A stretch of 60,495 nt of DNA from an uncultured Clostridia bacterium (GCA_944336125.1 CALVLA010000008.1:1-60495); one strand, 5' to 3'; positions 40,197 to 49,951 are shown, counted from the stretch's first letter. Numbers and translations: made by a program. Notes: a model not told the origin generated them from the letters alone.

Positions 40197-41453
40197 TTAA
40201 GATTGAATTCTTTTCACCGACGCACCTAAACTTGTCAAATCTTCTTCCAGTTTGTAATACCCTCTGTCAACGTGATGAATGTCTTCAACGATAGTAGTTC
40301 CCTCTGCCGCAAGTCCCGCAAGCACCAATGCCGCGCCGCCTCTTAGGTCGTGGGCAAACACCTGAGTACCGTAAAGTTTTTCGACTCCCCTGACTATTGC
40401 GTATCTGTCTTTTACTACAATTTCGGCACCCATTTTGATAAGTTCGCCTACGTGTTTGTATCTGGTTTCAAAAATATTTTCTACGATAAGGCTGGTTCCG
40501 TGTGAAATTGTCTGCAAAGCAAGCGTCTGCGCCTGCAAATCGGTAGGAAATCCCGGATAAGGCGAAGTTTCAATCATCATTACGCTTTGCGGCTTTTCAT
40601 ATCCTTTGACGAGTATGGTATCGTCGTTTGCAAGTATGTCGCAGGAAACGCCGTTGAGTTTGCTGATGAGCGAAGTGAGATCATTCGGACGGCAGTTTTT
40701 TATGTAAACTTTTCCCTTTGTCATTGCCGCCGCAATCAAATAAGTGCCTGCTAATATTCTGTCGGGAATAGGTTTAAACTCCACGCCGTGCAGTTTTTTT
40801 ACCCCCTCGATTTCAATTGTTCCCGTACCCGCCCCGTAAACTTTTGCCCCCATTTTGTTTAACATGTCCTGAAGGCAAACTATTTCAGGCTCTTTCGCCG
40901 CATTGCAAATTACCGTTCTGCCGTTAATGAGAACGGAAGCTAACATAATGTTTTCCGTAGCTCCGACCGACGGAAAGTCCAGATGTATCTTTTTGCCTCT
41001 GGCATTTTTTGCGTCGCACAAAATGTTTGCGCCCATTTCCTTTACGTCAATGTTGAGTTCGCGCAAACCTTTGATATGTAAGTCAATAGGCCTTAGTCCT
41101 ATGTCGCAGCCGCCGGGAAAAACCGCCTTGGCTTTTTTGAAGCGGGCAAGAATTGAACCCAGCATAAAAATAGACGACCTGATTTCCTTGCCGTAACTTT
41201 GAGGAATTTCATGGCTATAGACACCCAATGAATCGATAATTATGCTGTTTTCCTGCCAAACCACCTTTGAACCCAGCGCTTCCAAAATTTTTATCATATT
41301 GTACACGTCGCCGATTTTCGGACAGTCGGTCAAAATCACCTGTTCGTCGGTGAGTATCGACGCCGCAAGCAACGCCAAAACGGAATTTTTTGCCGAATAA
41401 ACATCAATTTCTCCGTCAAGTCTGGCACCGCCGTAAATTTGAAATTTATCCAT
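40197..41453 (-). CDS. murA: UDP-N-acetylglucosamine 1-carboxyvinyltransferase
   Basis: First committed step of peptidoglycan synthesis, adding enolpyruvate to UDP-GlcNAc. The 418-aa protein has SAKNSVLALLAASIL, the active-site loop AVFPGGCDIGLRPIDLH with the Cys that fosfomycin alkylates (so the enzyme should be fosfomycin-sensitive), and PYPGFPTDLQAQ. Many Firmicutes carry two murA genes; this copy sits in the dcw cluster between ftsW and ftsQ. Confidence 0.96.
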   Translation of the reverse strand: MDKFQIYGGARLDGEIDVYSAKNSVLALLAASILTDEQVILTDCPKIGDVYNMIKILEALGSKVVWQENSIIIDSLGVYSHEIPQSYGKEIRSSIFMLGSILARFKKAKAVFPGGCDIGLRPIDLHIKGLRELNIDVKEMGANILCDAKNARGKKIHLDFPSVGATENIMLASVLINGRTVICNAAKEPEIVCLQDMLNKMGAKVYGAGTGTIEIEGVKKLHGVEFKPIPDRILAGTYLIAAAMTKGKVYIKNCRPNDLTSLISKLNGVSCDILANDDTILVKGYEKPQSVMMIETSPYPGFPTDLQAQTLALQTISHGTSLIVENIFETRYKHVGELIKMGAEIVVKDRYAIVRGVEKLYGTQVFAHDLRGGAALVLAGLAAEGTTIVEDIHHVDRGYYKLEEDLTSLGASVKRIQS

Positions 41454-41483
41454 ATCTTTTCTCCCGATAAATATGTGTGTACT

Positions 41484-42614
41484 TTATGATATGGCACAAC
41501 TTTCATTTTGGTGTTTTCGCGAATTTCTGTCGATATTGATGAGAATTCCCGTTGCGGCAAGGAATACCACAAGCGAGCTGCCGCCGCTGCTTATGAAAGG
41601 AAGCGGAAGCCCGGTAGGCGGAATGGTACCCGTAACGACCGCCACGTTCAAAAGCGTCTGCACGGCTATTACGCAACTTATGCCGGCGGCGAGGTAACAC
41701 TCGAAACGTGTTTTTGCGTTTTTGGAAATTTTAATTCCTCTCCAAATCAAAAGCGCAAAAAGTGACAAAACGGCGATGCAGCCCACAAACCCTATTTCCT
41801 CGCCTATCACCGCAAAAATAAAATCACTTTCGGCAAAAGGTAAAAAATCAAACTTCTGCCTGCTGTTGAAAAGTCCCACTCCGAACCAACCGCCCGAACC
41901 CAAAGCGTAAAAGGACTGAATGAGCTGGTACCCCTCGCCTTTTGGCGAAGCCCACGGGTCCAAAAACGCCATAAGCCTTGCCATGCGGTAAGGCTCTGCC
42001 AAAATAAGAAGCGGGACGGCAAGAACGACCGGCAAAAGGCACATTGCCAAATGTTTTACTTTTGCGCCGCCGATAAAAATCATACACAAGGTTACCGCCG
42101 CCACGCACATGGTGATTGACATATTAGGCTCTAAAATAATAAGCAGGCAAACGACAAGTCCCATTCCTCCGACTATAGCAATGCCTCTGAATTTTTTCAT
42201 GAGCTCAGGCTTTTTTGCCATAAACGCCGACGCAAGCAAAACAAAAGCAAACTTTGCTATTTCCGACGGCTGAACGGAAAGGCTTCCCGATCCGAGCCAG
42301 CGTTTTGCTCCGTAGTTTTCGATGCCGATACCGGGAACAAAAACAAGCCCCAAAAGTACCAGTGAAAGCACAAAACAAGGCAACGCGGCTTTTTTTAAAA
42401 GCTCTGTCGGTAAAAACACGCATGCAAACATGCATACAAAACCCACCGCCGCGCCTATTGCCTGCTTAATTAAAAAATAATACTCGTTGTCAAAGTCCTT
42501 TTTTGCGCTGTACATACTGGCGCTGTAAACAAAAACAAGACCTATCGCAACCAAAACAATGACCACGGTCATAAGTACCGTATCGATATGTAAATTTTTG
42601 TTAACCTTTTTCAT
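41484..42614 (-). CDS. ftsW: FtsW/SpoVE-family lipid II polymerase
   Basis: SEDS-family membrane glycosyltransferase that polymerises lipid II with its partner penicillin-binding protein. 376 aa with about ten membrane helices; GLVFVYSAS near the N terminus, LGSGSLSVQPSEIAKFAFV, the catalytic-loop region, SFYALGSGGWFGVGLFNS, and GLPLPFISSGGSSLVVF are conserved. Its ATG overlaps the 3' end of murD by 14 nt. In spore formers the equivalent SpoVE also serves the cortex; this gene alone does not decide which. Confidence 0.95.
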   Translation of the reverse strand: MKKVNKNLHIDTVLMTVVIVLVAIGLVFVYSASMYSAKKDFDNEYYFLIKQAIGAAVGFVCMFACVFLPTELLKKAALPCFVLSLVLLGLVFVPGIGIENYGAKRWLGSGSLSVQPSEIAKFAFVLLASAFMAKKPELMKKFRGIAIVGGMGLVVCLLIILEPNMSITMCVAAVTLCMIFIGGAKVKHLAMCLLPVVLAVPLLILAEPYRMARLMAFLDPWASPKGEGYQLIQSFYALGSGGWFGVGLFNSRQKFDFLPFAESDFIFAVIGEEIGFVGCIAVLSLFALLIWRGIKISKNAKTRFECYLAAGISCVIAVQTLLNVAVVTGTIPPTGLPLPFISSGGSSLVVFLAATGILINIDRNSRKHQNESCAIS

Positions 42615-43929
42615 CTTTTAAACAGCGAAAAATCTCGCAGAATTTTTCACCCCTTTCGGCATAATTTTTAAAACAGTCAAAACTTGCGCAGGCAGGCGAC
42701 AAAAGTACCGTTCCGTCGGGTTTCGCGCTGTGGTAAGCAATTTCCACCGCATTTTTAAAGTCAGCCGCGAAAAACAGATTTTTGAAGCCGTATTTTTTTG
42801 CGCTTTCAAAAAGTTTGTTTTGAGTGTCTCCTGTTAAAACGCAGTATCTGACGTTTTCGGGCAAATCCTTAAACAGTTCGTCAAAGCCGCAGTTTTTGTC
42901 ACTTCCGCCGAGAATAACCGAAACCTTTTCAAAGGAAGCCATTGCAGGCAAAGCCGCCGCCGCATTTGTAGCTTTTGAATCGTCTACAAACAAAACGTCG
43001 CCTATTTTGCCCACTTTCTGCATTCTGTGAGGAGGCGGAAGAAAACTTTTCAAAGTTGCCGCCATTTGCTCGGCTGTTACACCCATTATTCCGCATACCG
43101 TCAAAGCGCAAAGTATGTTTTGGGCATTGTGCAGTCCTTTAAGGTTAATTTCCTCTTGACTCACAATAGGTTTTCCGAAAAGATAAAACACACCGTCTTT
43201 CAGATAAGCGCCGTCGGTTTTTTCCCTTACCGAAAACAAAAACAATTTTGACTTCAAGTTTTTTGAAATTTCAAGGCAAATTTCGTCGTCGGCGTTTATC
43301 ACCGCATAATCCGATTGGCTTTGATTTGCAAAAATTTTCTTTTTCGCATTGACGTAATTTTCCATACTGCCGTGCGAATCTATATGGTCAGCCTGTATGT
43401 TAAGCAAAGCTGCTATATGAGGACAAAACTTTTCCGTCGTGTCAAGCTGAAAACTTGACGTTTCCAAAACGCAGATGTCGTTTGAACCCAGTTTTTCGGC
43501 AACGTCGCAAAAAGGCGTGCCGATGTTTCCCGCCGCCACGCTTTTGAAACCGCTTTGTCTCAACATTTCGTCAATTAGCGTAACCGTAGTAGTTTTTCCG
43601 TTCGTGCCTGTGACCGCAACGGCAATTCCGTCAAAAAACGAAAAACCCAGTTCAATCTCTCCCGAAATTTTTACATTTTTTTGCCGCAGTTTTTTCACGT
43701 TTTCATTTAGAAGCGACACACCCGGACTTATCACGGCTGTGTCGAGTTTTGAAATAAGGTCGTCGCACAATTCGTCAAGCACTATCGCTCCGACAAACGA
43801 AAAATCGTCATATCTTTCCTTACTCAAACTTTTGTCGTCAAACACAAACACCCTGTTTCCCTTTTGAACAAGCAACTTAGCCGCGGACAGCCCGCTTTTT
43901 CCTCCGCCGTAAATTAAAACGTTTTTCAT
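42601..43929 (-). CDS. murD: UDP-N-acetylmuramoylalanine-D-glutamate ligase
   Basis: Adds D-glutamate to UDP-MurNAc-L-Ala with ATP. The 442-aa Mur ligase has an N-terminal Rossmann segment (VLIYGGGKSGLSAAKLL), the ATP loop VTGTNGKTTT, ILETSSF-type VLETSSFQL, and FVDDSKATNAAAA. I chose the ATG 1 nt after the mraY stop; a TTG three codons earlier is possible. murG, murC and murF are not nearby. Confidence 0.95.
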   Translation of the reverse strand: MKNVLIYGGGKSGLSAAKLLVQKGNRVFVFDDKSLSKERYDDFSFVGAIVLDELCDDLISKLDTAVISPGVSLLNENVKKLRQKNVKISGEIELGFSFFDGIAVAVTGTNGKTTTVTLIDEMLRQSGFKSVAAGNIGTPFCDVAEKLGSNDICVLETSSFQLDTTEKFCPHIAALLNIQADHIDSHGSMENYVNAKKKIFANQSQSDYAVINADDEICLEISKNLKSKLFLFSVREKTDGAYLKDGVFYLFGKPIVSQEEINLKGLHNAQNILCALTVCGIMGVTAEQMAATLKSFLPPPHRMQKVGKIGDVLFVDDSKATNAAAALPAMASFEKVSVILGGSDKNCGFDELFKDLPENVRYCVLTGDTQNKLFESAKKYGFKNLFFAADFKNAVEIAYHSAKPDGTVLLSPACASFDCFKNYAERGEKFCEIFRCLKDEKG

Positions 43930-43930
43930 A

Positions 43931-44923
43931 TCAACCAACCGTCAAAACCAAAATTCCCATAATAAGCGTAATTGCAGTATACACGCAAACTATTCTGGGT
44001 TCGCTCATACCTTTCATCTGCAAATGATGATGGTACGGCGCCATAAGAAAAAATCTTTTGCGCGTAAGTTTGAAACGCGCCACCTGCAAAATTACCGAAA
44101 CAACCGAAACGACGAACATCACTCCCACAAGAGGAATAAGCAAGCTGTTTTTGCTGAACGCCGCGACGCAGGCAACCGCTCCGCCGAGTGCCAGCGACCC
44201 TGTGTCTCCCATAAAAATTTTTGCAGGGAAAACGTTGAAAATGAGATAAGCCAGCAAAGCTCCGAAAAGAGAAAATGAAAACAAAGCCAAATTGAAATAT
44301 TCCTCGGCGTAAGTTATCATTCCTCCCGTATCGAAAGACACCGACGACACCGCCAGCAAAATCGCCATTACTCCGAAAAACACGCAGGACACACTTCCCG
44401 CAAGGCCGTCCATACCATCGGTCAGGTTTACGCCGTTTGTAGTTGCCAAAAACACAAACACTACGAAAAGAACAGTCCAAACCCCGAAGTTTACCGTAGC
44501 GTCTAAAAACGGAATTACGAATTCGCCGTCTATCAACGGATTGTTAAGGCAGAAAAATCCCACTATCAAAGCTACCGCAAGCTGCAAAGCCGCCTTTTGA
44601 TATGCGCGTAGCCCCAAGTTTCTTTTGAATTTAATTTTTATGAAGTCGTCGAGAAAACCAACTACACCATAACCTAAAGTTACCGCGAGGCTCATTAACG
44701 CAAGCGAGTTGCTACTGTCGCAAAAAAGCAGATATGCCGAAACAGCCGCCAGCAAAAAGGCTATCCCTCCCATTGTGGGAGTTCCTGCTTTTTGCTTATG
44801 CTCCTCAACGTATTTCAAAATTTCCTGCTTTGCCTGAGTCCTTTTTAGCCACGGAATAAGCAGTTTCAAAAACAAAAAGCTTAAAGCAAATGACGCGGCA
44901 AATACACACAAAATTTTTTCCAT
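43931..44923 (-). CDS. mraY: Phospho-N-acetylmuramoyl-pentapeptide transferase
   Basis: Makes lipid I by moving phospho-MurNAc-pentapeptide to undecaprenyl phosphate. The 330-aa protein has about ten membrane helices, with KAGTPTMGGIAFL near the N terminus, the catalytic GFLDDFIK, NLTDGMDGLAG, FMGDTGSLALGG, and APYHHHLQMKG with the His cluster. Confidence 0.97.
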   Translation of the reverse strand: MEKILCVFAASFALSFLFLKLLIPWLKRTQAKQEILKYVEEHKQKAGTPTMGGIAFLLAAVSAYLLFCDSSNSLALMSLAVTLGYGVVGFLDDFIKIKFKRNLGLRAYQKAALQLAVALIVGFFCLNNPLIDGEFVIPFLDATVNFGVWTVLFVVFVFLATTNGVNLTDGMDGLAGSVSCVFFGVMAILLAVSSVSFDTGGMITYAEEYFNLALFSFSLFGALLAYLIFNVFPAKIFMGDTGSLALGGAVACVAAFSKNSLLIPLVGVMFVVSVVSVILQVARFKLTRKRFFLMAPYHHHLQMKGMSEPRIVCVYTAITLIMGILVLTVG

Positions 44924-44934
44924 TTACACTCCGA

Positions 44935-46392
44935 TTATCTTGGACTTACCGAACACAAAAGTTCAAGCACAATTTCCGCGTCGCTGAAAGGAAGTTTTTC
45001 ACCCTTTATTTCCTGATACTTTTCGTGCCCCTTTCCAAGCACGGCAACGACGTCGTCTTTTTCCGCCTTGCCGATTGCCCTTGTGATAGCGGCTTTTCTG
45101 TCGCACATGAGTTCGTGATTGACGGAAAGCCCCTTTTCCGCCTCAAACATAATTTCATAAGGGTCCTCATATCTCGGATTGTCACTGGTAAGCACCGCGT
45201 AATCGGAATATTTTGAAACAGCTTCCGCCATGATTTTACGCTTTGATTTATCTCTGTTTCCGCCGCAGCCGAATACGGTGATGAGTTTTCCGAAAGTGCT
45301 TGCTTTCAGGTGCGACAAAATGTTTTCGATACCTTCGGGCGTATGGGCGTAATCTATCACGACTTTAAACCCCTGCGGAAAACGATATGCCTGATTTCTG
45401 CCTTCGATAAATTTTATTTTTCTTATACCTTTGCCAATTACGTCGGGTTTTATACCGAACACTCGGCAGGCGGTAGCCGCCGCAAGCGTATTGTATACGT
45501 TAAATTTGCCGGTGAGCGGATACTCCAGTTTGTAAACTTCGTCGTAAATGTTCATTATGTATGATGAAAAATCCTTTTCGCACTCCACGTCCATTGCAAA
45601 TACGTCGGAGGGATTGTCTATTCCGTAACTTACGGTAGGCACCTCGGCATTGAAAATAAGCTCCCTCCCTATTTTGTCGTCTGCGTTTACCACGGCTATT
45701 TTTGTTTTTCCCTTTTTGAAAAAACTCATTTTCGTGTCGGCATAGTTTTGCATGTTTTTGAAGTAATCGAGGTGATCCTGCGAAAAGTTTGTAAACACCG
45801 CAAGGTCTGCTTCGACCTGAAAGAGTTTTTCGCGCTTTATCGCGTGTGCCGACATTTCCATCACGCAAAAATTTACCTTTTGTTTTTGCATTTCGAAAAA
45901 CAGTTCGTAAAGCCTGCAAGGGCAAGGAGTAGTCATATCGTTTTTTTGATAATCTTCTCCTATCCAAATTCCGTTTGTCGAAATAAGTCCCGTTTTATAA
46001 CCCGCTTCCTTCAACACGGAATTTATGAGTACTGCCGTACTGGTTTTTCCGTTTGTGCCGACAACACAAATTATTTTAAGTTTTTTTGTAGGAAAGCCGA
46101 AAAAAGCGTTTGAAAAAGCCGCCTGAGCCTTGTCCGAATTGTCAACGATTATCTGACATACTTTCACGTCCAAATGCTTTTCGCAGACAACGCAAACGGC
46201 TCCGTTTTTTATAGCTTCAAAAGCAAAATCATACCCGTCGGCTTTTTCGCCTTTTACGCAAAAAAACATTGCTCCGTTTTTGACTTCAGACGAGCAAGAC
46301 GATACCGACGTAACTTCGCAGTCGCGAAAATTTTTAACTTCCTTGACGCAAATTTCAGTTTCGGAAAAACTCAACAACTCGGTTAAACGCAT
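44935..46392 (-). CDS. murE: UDP-N-acetylmuramyl-tripeptide synthetase
   Basis: Adds the third stem residue to UDP-MurNAc-dipeptide. The 485-aa Mur ligase has VVGTNGKTSTAVLI, MEMSAHAIK, FTNFSQDHLDYFK, and the substrate-selecting loop SDNPRYEDP. DNPR is the motif of enzymes using meso-diaminopimelate, so the wall is predicted to be DAP type. The ATG after GGAGGG is chosen rather than one 8 codons upstream. A hairpin separates it from the upstream penicillin-binding protein gene. Confidence 0.95.
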   Translation of the reverse strand: MRLTELLSFSETEICVKEVKNFRDCEVTSVSSCSSEVKNGAMFFCVKGEKADGYDFAFEAIKNGAVCVVCEKHLDVKVCQIIVDNSDKAQAAFSNAFFGFPTKKLKIICVVGTNGKTSTAVLINSVLKEAGYKTGLISTNGIWIGEDYQKNDMTTPCPCRLYELFFEMQKQKVNFCVMEMSAHAIKREKLFQVEADLAVFTNFSQDHLDYFKNMQNYADTKMSFFKKGKTKIAVVNADDKIGRELIFNAEVPTVSYGIDNPSDVFAMDVECEKDFSSYIMNIYDEVYKLEYPLTGKFNVYNTLAAATACRVFGIKPDVIGKGIRKIKFIEGRNQAYRFPQGFKVVIDYAHTPEGIENILSHLKASTFGKLITVFGCGGNRDKSKRKIMAEAVSKYSDYAVLTSDNPRYEDPYEIMFEAEKGLSVNHELMCDRKAAITRAIGKAEKDDVVAVLGKGHEKYQEIKGEKLPFSDAEIVLELLCSVSPR

Positions 46393-46410
46393 AATCCCTC
46401 CAAACAAAAA

Positions 46411-46430
46411 GTCCATACTTTTGTATGGAC
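46411..46430 (-). terminator. Hairpin upstream of murE, possible attenuator
   Basis: GTCCATAC and GTATGGAC form a perfect 8-bp stem around a 4-nt loop, followed on the minus strand by TTTTTG and then the murE ribosome binding site. Confidence 0.5.
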
Positions 46431-46459
46431 TAATATATTATTTTATTCGGACAATTATG

Positions 46460-48187
46460 TTATGCCACGCGAGGTATGTTTTTGTAATTTATGATTTGCT
46501 CAAAAATTATTTTTGCGTAAGGCGCGGCTACGGTTGAGCCGTAATGCTGTCCCACCGGTTCGTCAACTATTACTATCGCGGCGTATTTGGGTTTGTTTGC
46601 AGGAAAAAATCCCACGAAGGACGAAACGTATTTTCCTTCCGCGATATGTCCGTTTTCAAACTTCTGCGCGGTACCCGTTTTTCCTCCCACTCTGTAACCG
46701 TCGATATACGCCTGTTTGCCGCTTCCGTTTTTTGCGACGTCTTCAAGCATAAGAGCGATTTCTCTGCTGGTTCGCTCCGAAACAGCCCTGTTTTTAACCG
46801 TCGGCTGAAAACGCGCCGCAAGCATATCGTCTGATCTAATTTCCTTTACAAGGTAAGGCTGCATTACAAGTCCGCCGTTAACCGCCGCACCCACCGCAGT
46901 AATAAGCTGCAAAGCGGTGACTGCGATTGTCTGACCGAAGCCTATGCGCGCGAGGTCACCGTCGGTAACCGCCGACTCGGGAACGAGAAGTCCTGCCTGT
47001 TCCCCAGCAAAATCGATACCTGTCACGCTCCCCATTCCGAAAAGTTCAAGATAGTCATAAAAAGTTTGCTTGCCGAGACTCAAAGCAATGTCGGTAAAAA
47101 TCGGGTTGCAGCTGTTGTTCAATGCGTCGGACAAAGTTTGGTTGTAATGCTTTCCGTTTTTGTGCGAAGTCCAGCAACTTATTTTTGAGCCGTTTATGAC
47201 ACGGTAATTTGAATTTCCGAAAACATACGAAGGAGAAAAGGCTTTTTTGTTTCCGTTGTAATATTCTTCGAGGTTAGCCGCCGCGGTTATTATTTTAAAG
47301 GTAGAACCCGGCTCATAAATATCTGTGAGCAAAGTGTTTCTGCCGTTGTCCAAAAGAGTTTGCATGTCGTCTCTCGGCAGATTGTTTAGGTCAATGCCGG
47401 GAGTAATTCCCATGGCGAGTATTTCCCCCGTTTCAACATCGGTTACAATGCATTTTGCCGACTTAGGATTGTGCGTATGCATGATTAGGTTCAATACGTT
47501 TTCTACCACCGACTGAATTACGCTGTCTATGGTCAGCACTACGTCAAGACCGTCGATACCAGGTATGTAAATGGTTTCCCTGTCGGTAATTTCTGTTCCC
47601 ACCAAATCGCTTTGGGTCAAAATTTGCCCTTTGATTCCTTTGAGATATTTGTCATAATAAGCTTCTATGCCGGTTTGACCTTTGTTGTCCACCGAAACGT
47701 AACCCAAAACCTGCGACAAATAGTTGCCGTAAGTGTAAACTCTGTACGGTTCCGACGCCATATAAACTCCGTAAAAATTGCATTTTCTGATTTCGTCGGC
47801 AGATACTTCGTCCACCTGTCTTTTTAAAGTAGCTTCGGACACCCCTTTGTTTGATGCCTTTTGATAAACAGTTTCAAAATCGAGGTCAAGAATTTCGGAA
47901 AGTTTTTCGGCTACAGTAAGCGGATCGGTAACGCCTTTTGCCCTGACGTAAACGGTATATGCCGTCTTTGACGAAGCAAGGACATTTCCGTTGGTATCGA
48001 GAATTTCGCCGCGTTTCGGCGTAATGGGCAAATCTCTCGTCCACTGATCGACGGCTTTCGCCTGCAAGTCGCTGCCTTTAATTATTTGCAGCGAAAAAAG
48101 TCTGCCGAACAAAACAAACAAAACAAAAACAACGAAAAAAAACAAAGCGGAAAGCCGCTGTCCTGTCTGATAAGGTGAACTTTGCAT
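46460..48187 (-). CDS. Class B penicillin-binding protein (FtsI/SpoVD-like)
   Basis: Septal or cortex transpeptidase, 575 aa. One N-terminal membrane helix (FFFVVFVLFVLFGRLFSLQ, about residues 16-34), a pedestal domain (TPKRGEILDTNGNVLA), and a transpeptidase domain with the active-site Ser in EPGSTFKIITA, SNN-type NNSCNPIF, and KTGTAQ. No C-terminal PASTA repeat is present, unlike most SpoVD and PbpB proteins of Bacillus. AGGAGGG precedes the ATG. Partner of the FtsW protein in the same cluster. Confidence 0.93.
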   Translation of the reverse strand: MQSSPYQTGQRLSALFFFVVFVLFVLFGRLFSLQIIKGSDLQAKAVDQWTRDLPITPKRGEILDTNGNVLASSKTAYTVYVRAKGVTDPLTVAEKLSEILDLDFETVYQKASNKGVSEATLKRQVDEVSADEIRKCNFYGVYMASEPYRVYTYGNYLSQVLGYVSVDNKGQTGIEAYYDKYLKGIKGQILTQSDLVGTEITDRETIYIPGIDGLDVVLTIDSVIQSVVENVLNLIMHTHNPKSAKCIVTDVETGEILAMGITPGIDLNNLPRDDMQTLLDNGRNTLLTDIYEPGSTFKIITAAANLEEYYNGNKKAFSPSYVFGNSNYRVINGSKISCWTSHKNGKHYNQTLSDALNNSCNPIFTDIALSLGKQTFYDYLELFGMGSVTGIDFAGEQAGLLVPESAVTDGDLARIGFGQTIAVTALQLITAVGAAVNGGLVMQPYLVKEIRSDDMLAARFQPTVKNRAVSERTSREIALMLEDVAKNGSGKQAYIDGYRVGGKTGTAQKFENGHIAEGKYVSSFVGFFPANKPKYAAIVIVDEPVGQHYGSTVAAPYAKIIFEQIINYKNIPRVA

Positions 48188-48207
48188 TTGCCCTCCTATT
48201 ACAACAG

Positions 48208-48213
48208 ATTATA
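48208..48213 (-). promoter_or_regulatory. Candidate -10 box ahead of the penicillin-binding protein gene
   Basis: TATAAT 21 nt upstream of the start, just after the strong terminator that follows the ftsL-like gene. No good -35 is visible, so the call is tentative. Confidence 0.3.
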
Positions 48214-48235
48214 TTCTTTGGGTGTTTTTGATATG

Positions 48236-48280
48236 AAAAAAACAACAAAAGCCGCAGGAAAACCTGCGGCTTTTGTTGTT
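48236..48280 (-). terminator. Very strong terminator inside the dcw cluster
   Basis: AACAACAAAAGCCGCAGG and its exact reverse complement form an 18-bp stem with a 4-nt loop, followed on the minus strand by T residues. It lies between the ftsL-like and penicillin-binding protein genes. Confidence 0.88.
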
Positions 48281-48306
48281 TGATATGGGGAACTTTTAAA
48301 AGTGAA

Positions 48307-48996
48307 TTAACCGAATAATTTTGAAAGAGTATCGCAAAGGCTATCAAACCAGTTTGTGCTTACGTTTGCTTCGACGGGAGCCTTTGTTTCAGGCAAAGCA
48401 ACCGAACCCGAAATAACGCCTGCTGTCATACCCATTTCCTGTGCCTTTTCGATAACGGCGTCCGCGCTTCCCGCTGCTTCGATATCTTCGTCGAGAGTAG
48501 CGACTACAGCCTTTTCGGTGTTGAGAGTCGCTTCAAGCGCACTCACCTGCGAAAAGAGCGAAGCTACCGAAATAGTAGTAAGTGTTATGATAAGCGCCAA
48601 AGCGAGAACTACCGCGGCATAGCTTGCGATAAGAATTTTGCTCCTTGCCGTGTAGCGCTGTTTAGTAACTTCTTTTTGCTGAGCCTTTGCCGGCTGCTGA
48701 TAATACGGCGAACGCGTAATTTGCATCGTCGTAACGGACGGCATCAAATCAGGATCCGAAAAATCCTCGTTTGCGTTGTCCATGATATCGTATTCTTCGT
48801 TATAACTTGGACCGCAGAGTTTTTGAGCGAGTTCCGACCTGGACAGATAAGTTTCGGACGACACGTCGCTTTGAGACGAAAAGCGGTCTCTGAAATTAGT
48901 AGTTGTAGCCATTTGACCTTCTGAAAAATTTCTGAGCTGTCTGTTTTGAGTTATATCATAATCGTTGATAATTTCTCTTCTGGTAGTCGTCAACAT
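48307..48996 (-). CDS. FtsL-like bitopic protein
   Basis: 229-aa protein in the ftsL position between rsmH and the penicillin-binding protein. A long, low-complexity cytoplasmic region (1-118, rich in S, T, Q, N) is followed by one membrane helix at about 120-146 (ILIASYAAVVLALALIITL), a short coiled coil (SQVSALEATLNTEKAVVATLDEDI) and a C-terminal domain with EKAQEMGM, the FtsL/DivIC signature. FtsL is usually ~120 aa, so the cytoplasmic region is unusually long. The ATG after AGGAGG is chosen; an upstream in-frame start lies within rsmH. Confidence 0.75.
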   Translation of the reverse strand: MLTTTRREIINDYDITQNRQLRNFSEGQMATTTNFRDRFSSQSDVSSETYLSRSELAQKLCGPSYNEEYDIMDNANEDFSDPDLMPSVTTMQITRSPYYQQPAKAQQKEVTKQRYTARSKILIASYAAVVLALALIITLTTISVASLFSQVSALEATLNTEKAVVATLDEDIEAAGSADAVIEKAQEMGMTAGVISGSVALPETKAPVEANVSTNWFDSLCDTLSKLFG

Positions 48997-49015
48997 TTTC
49001 TGCCTCCTTCGTAAA

Positions 49016-49951
49016 TCAAATTTTTTCGCAGATGCGTAACTTTGCGCTTTCGCTGCGCGGATTTTGAGCCGCTTCTTCGGCATCCGCTTCGATAGGCTTT
49101 TTCGTGATCGGAATTAGTTTTGCCACTTTGCCGCAAATACAAACCGGAGTTTTAGGCGGACAAACGCAATCTTTTTCCAGCCACTTGAATTTTTGCTTGA
49201 CGATTCTGTCTTCAAGGGAATGGAAAGTGATTACTGCTATTCTGCCACCCTTATTGAGCATTTCGACAATCTGTTCGATAAATTCGCCCAGACCGTCAAG
49301 CTCGGCGTTTACTTCAATTCGTATTGCCTGAAAGGTCCTTTTGGCGGGATGACCGCCTGTTTTTTTAAACTTCGCGGGAATTGATTTGTCAATTATATCA
49401 ATCAGTTCGCCGGTGGTTTCAATAGGTTTTGTCTTGCGTGTTTCGCATATGTTCGCGGCTATTTTTTTTGCAAATTTTTCTTCGCCGTAGTCGCGAATGA
49501 CTTCAAAAAGTTTTTGTTCGGGATAGTCGTTTACGACTTCGAATGCCGACAGCTGTTGCTGAGCGTCCATTCGCATATCAAGCTTGCTTTCCCTGCTGCG
49601 ATAGGAAAAACCTCTGTCGAAATTGTCTATCTGCCAGCTTGAAACTCCCAAATCCATCAAAACTCCGTCGATGTTTTCTATACCGAGCTCTTTAAGTTTT
49701 TGAGGAGCTTCTTTGAAGTCGCTTTTTACGTAAGTGATTTTGTCGGAAAAGTCTTTGAGCCTTTGGGAAGCGAAATTCAACGCGTCGCTGTCCTTGTCGA
49801 AAGCGATTAGCCTTCCCCCTTTCAGCCTTTTTACGATTTGCTCGCTGTGCCCTCCGCCGCCCAACGTGCAGTCGACGTAAATACCGTCTGGCTTTATGTC
49901 AAGTCCGTCAATGCATTGACGAAGCATAATGGGCGTGTGACTGAATTGCAT
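49016..49951 (-). CDS. rsmH: 16S rRNA (cytosine(1402)-N(4))-methyltransferase
   Basis: Methylates C1402 in the ribosomal P site using S-adenosylmethionine. The 311-aa protein has FSHTPIML, YVDCTLGGGGHSEQI, FDKDSDAL, MDLGVSSWQID, RTFQAIRIEVN and VITFHSLEDRIVK. Start is the ATG 1 nt after the mraZ stop, which gives the usual N terminus; a longer frame would overlap mraZ. Confidence 0.97.
   Translation of the reverse strand: MQFSHTPIMLRQCIDGLDIKPDGIYVDCTLGGGGHSEQIVKRLKGGRLIAFDKDSDALNFASQRLKDFSDKITYVKSDFKEAPQKLKELGIENIDGVLMDLGVSSWQIDNFDRGFSYRSRESKLDMRMDAQQQLSAFEVVNDYPEQKLFEVIRDYGEEKFAKKIAANICETRKTKPIETTGELIDIIDKSIPAKFKKTGGHPAKRTFQAIRIEVNAELDGLGEFIEQIVEMLNKGGRIAVITFHSLEDRIVKQKFKWLEKDCVCPPKTPVCICGKVAKLIPITKKPIEADAEEAAQNPRSESAKLRICEKI

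Noticed and set aside
46411-46430. Short hairpin before murE as a full transcription stop
   Set aside because: Only 8 bp with a poor T run inside an essential cluster; listed as a possible attenuator only.
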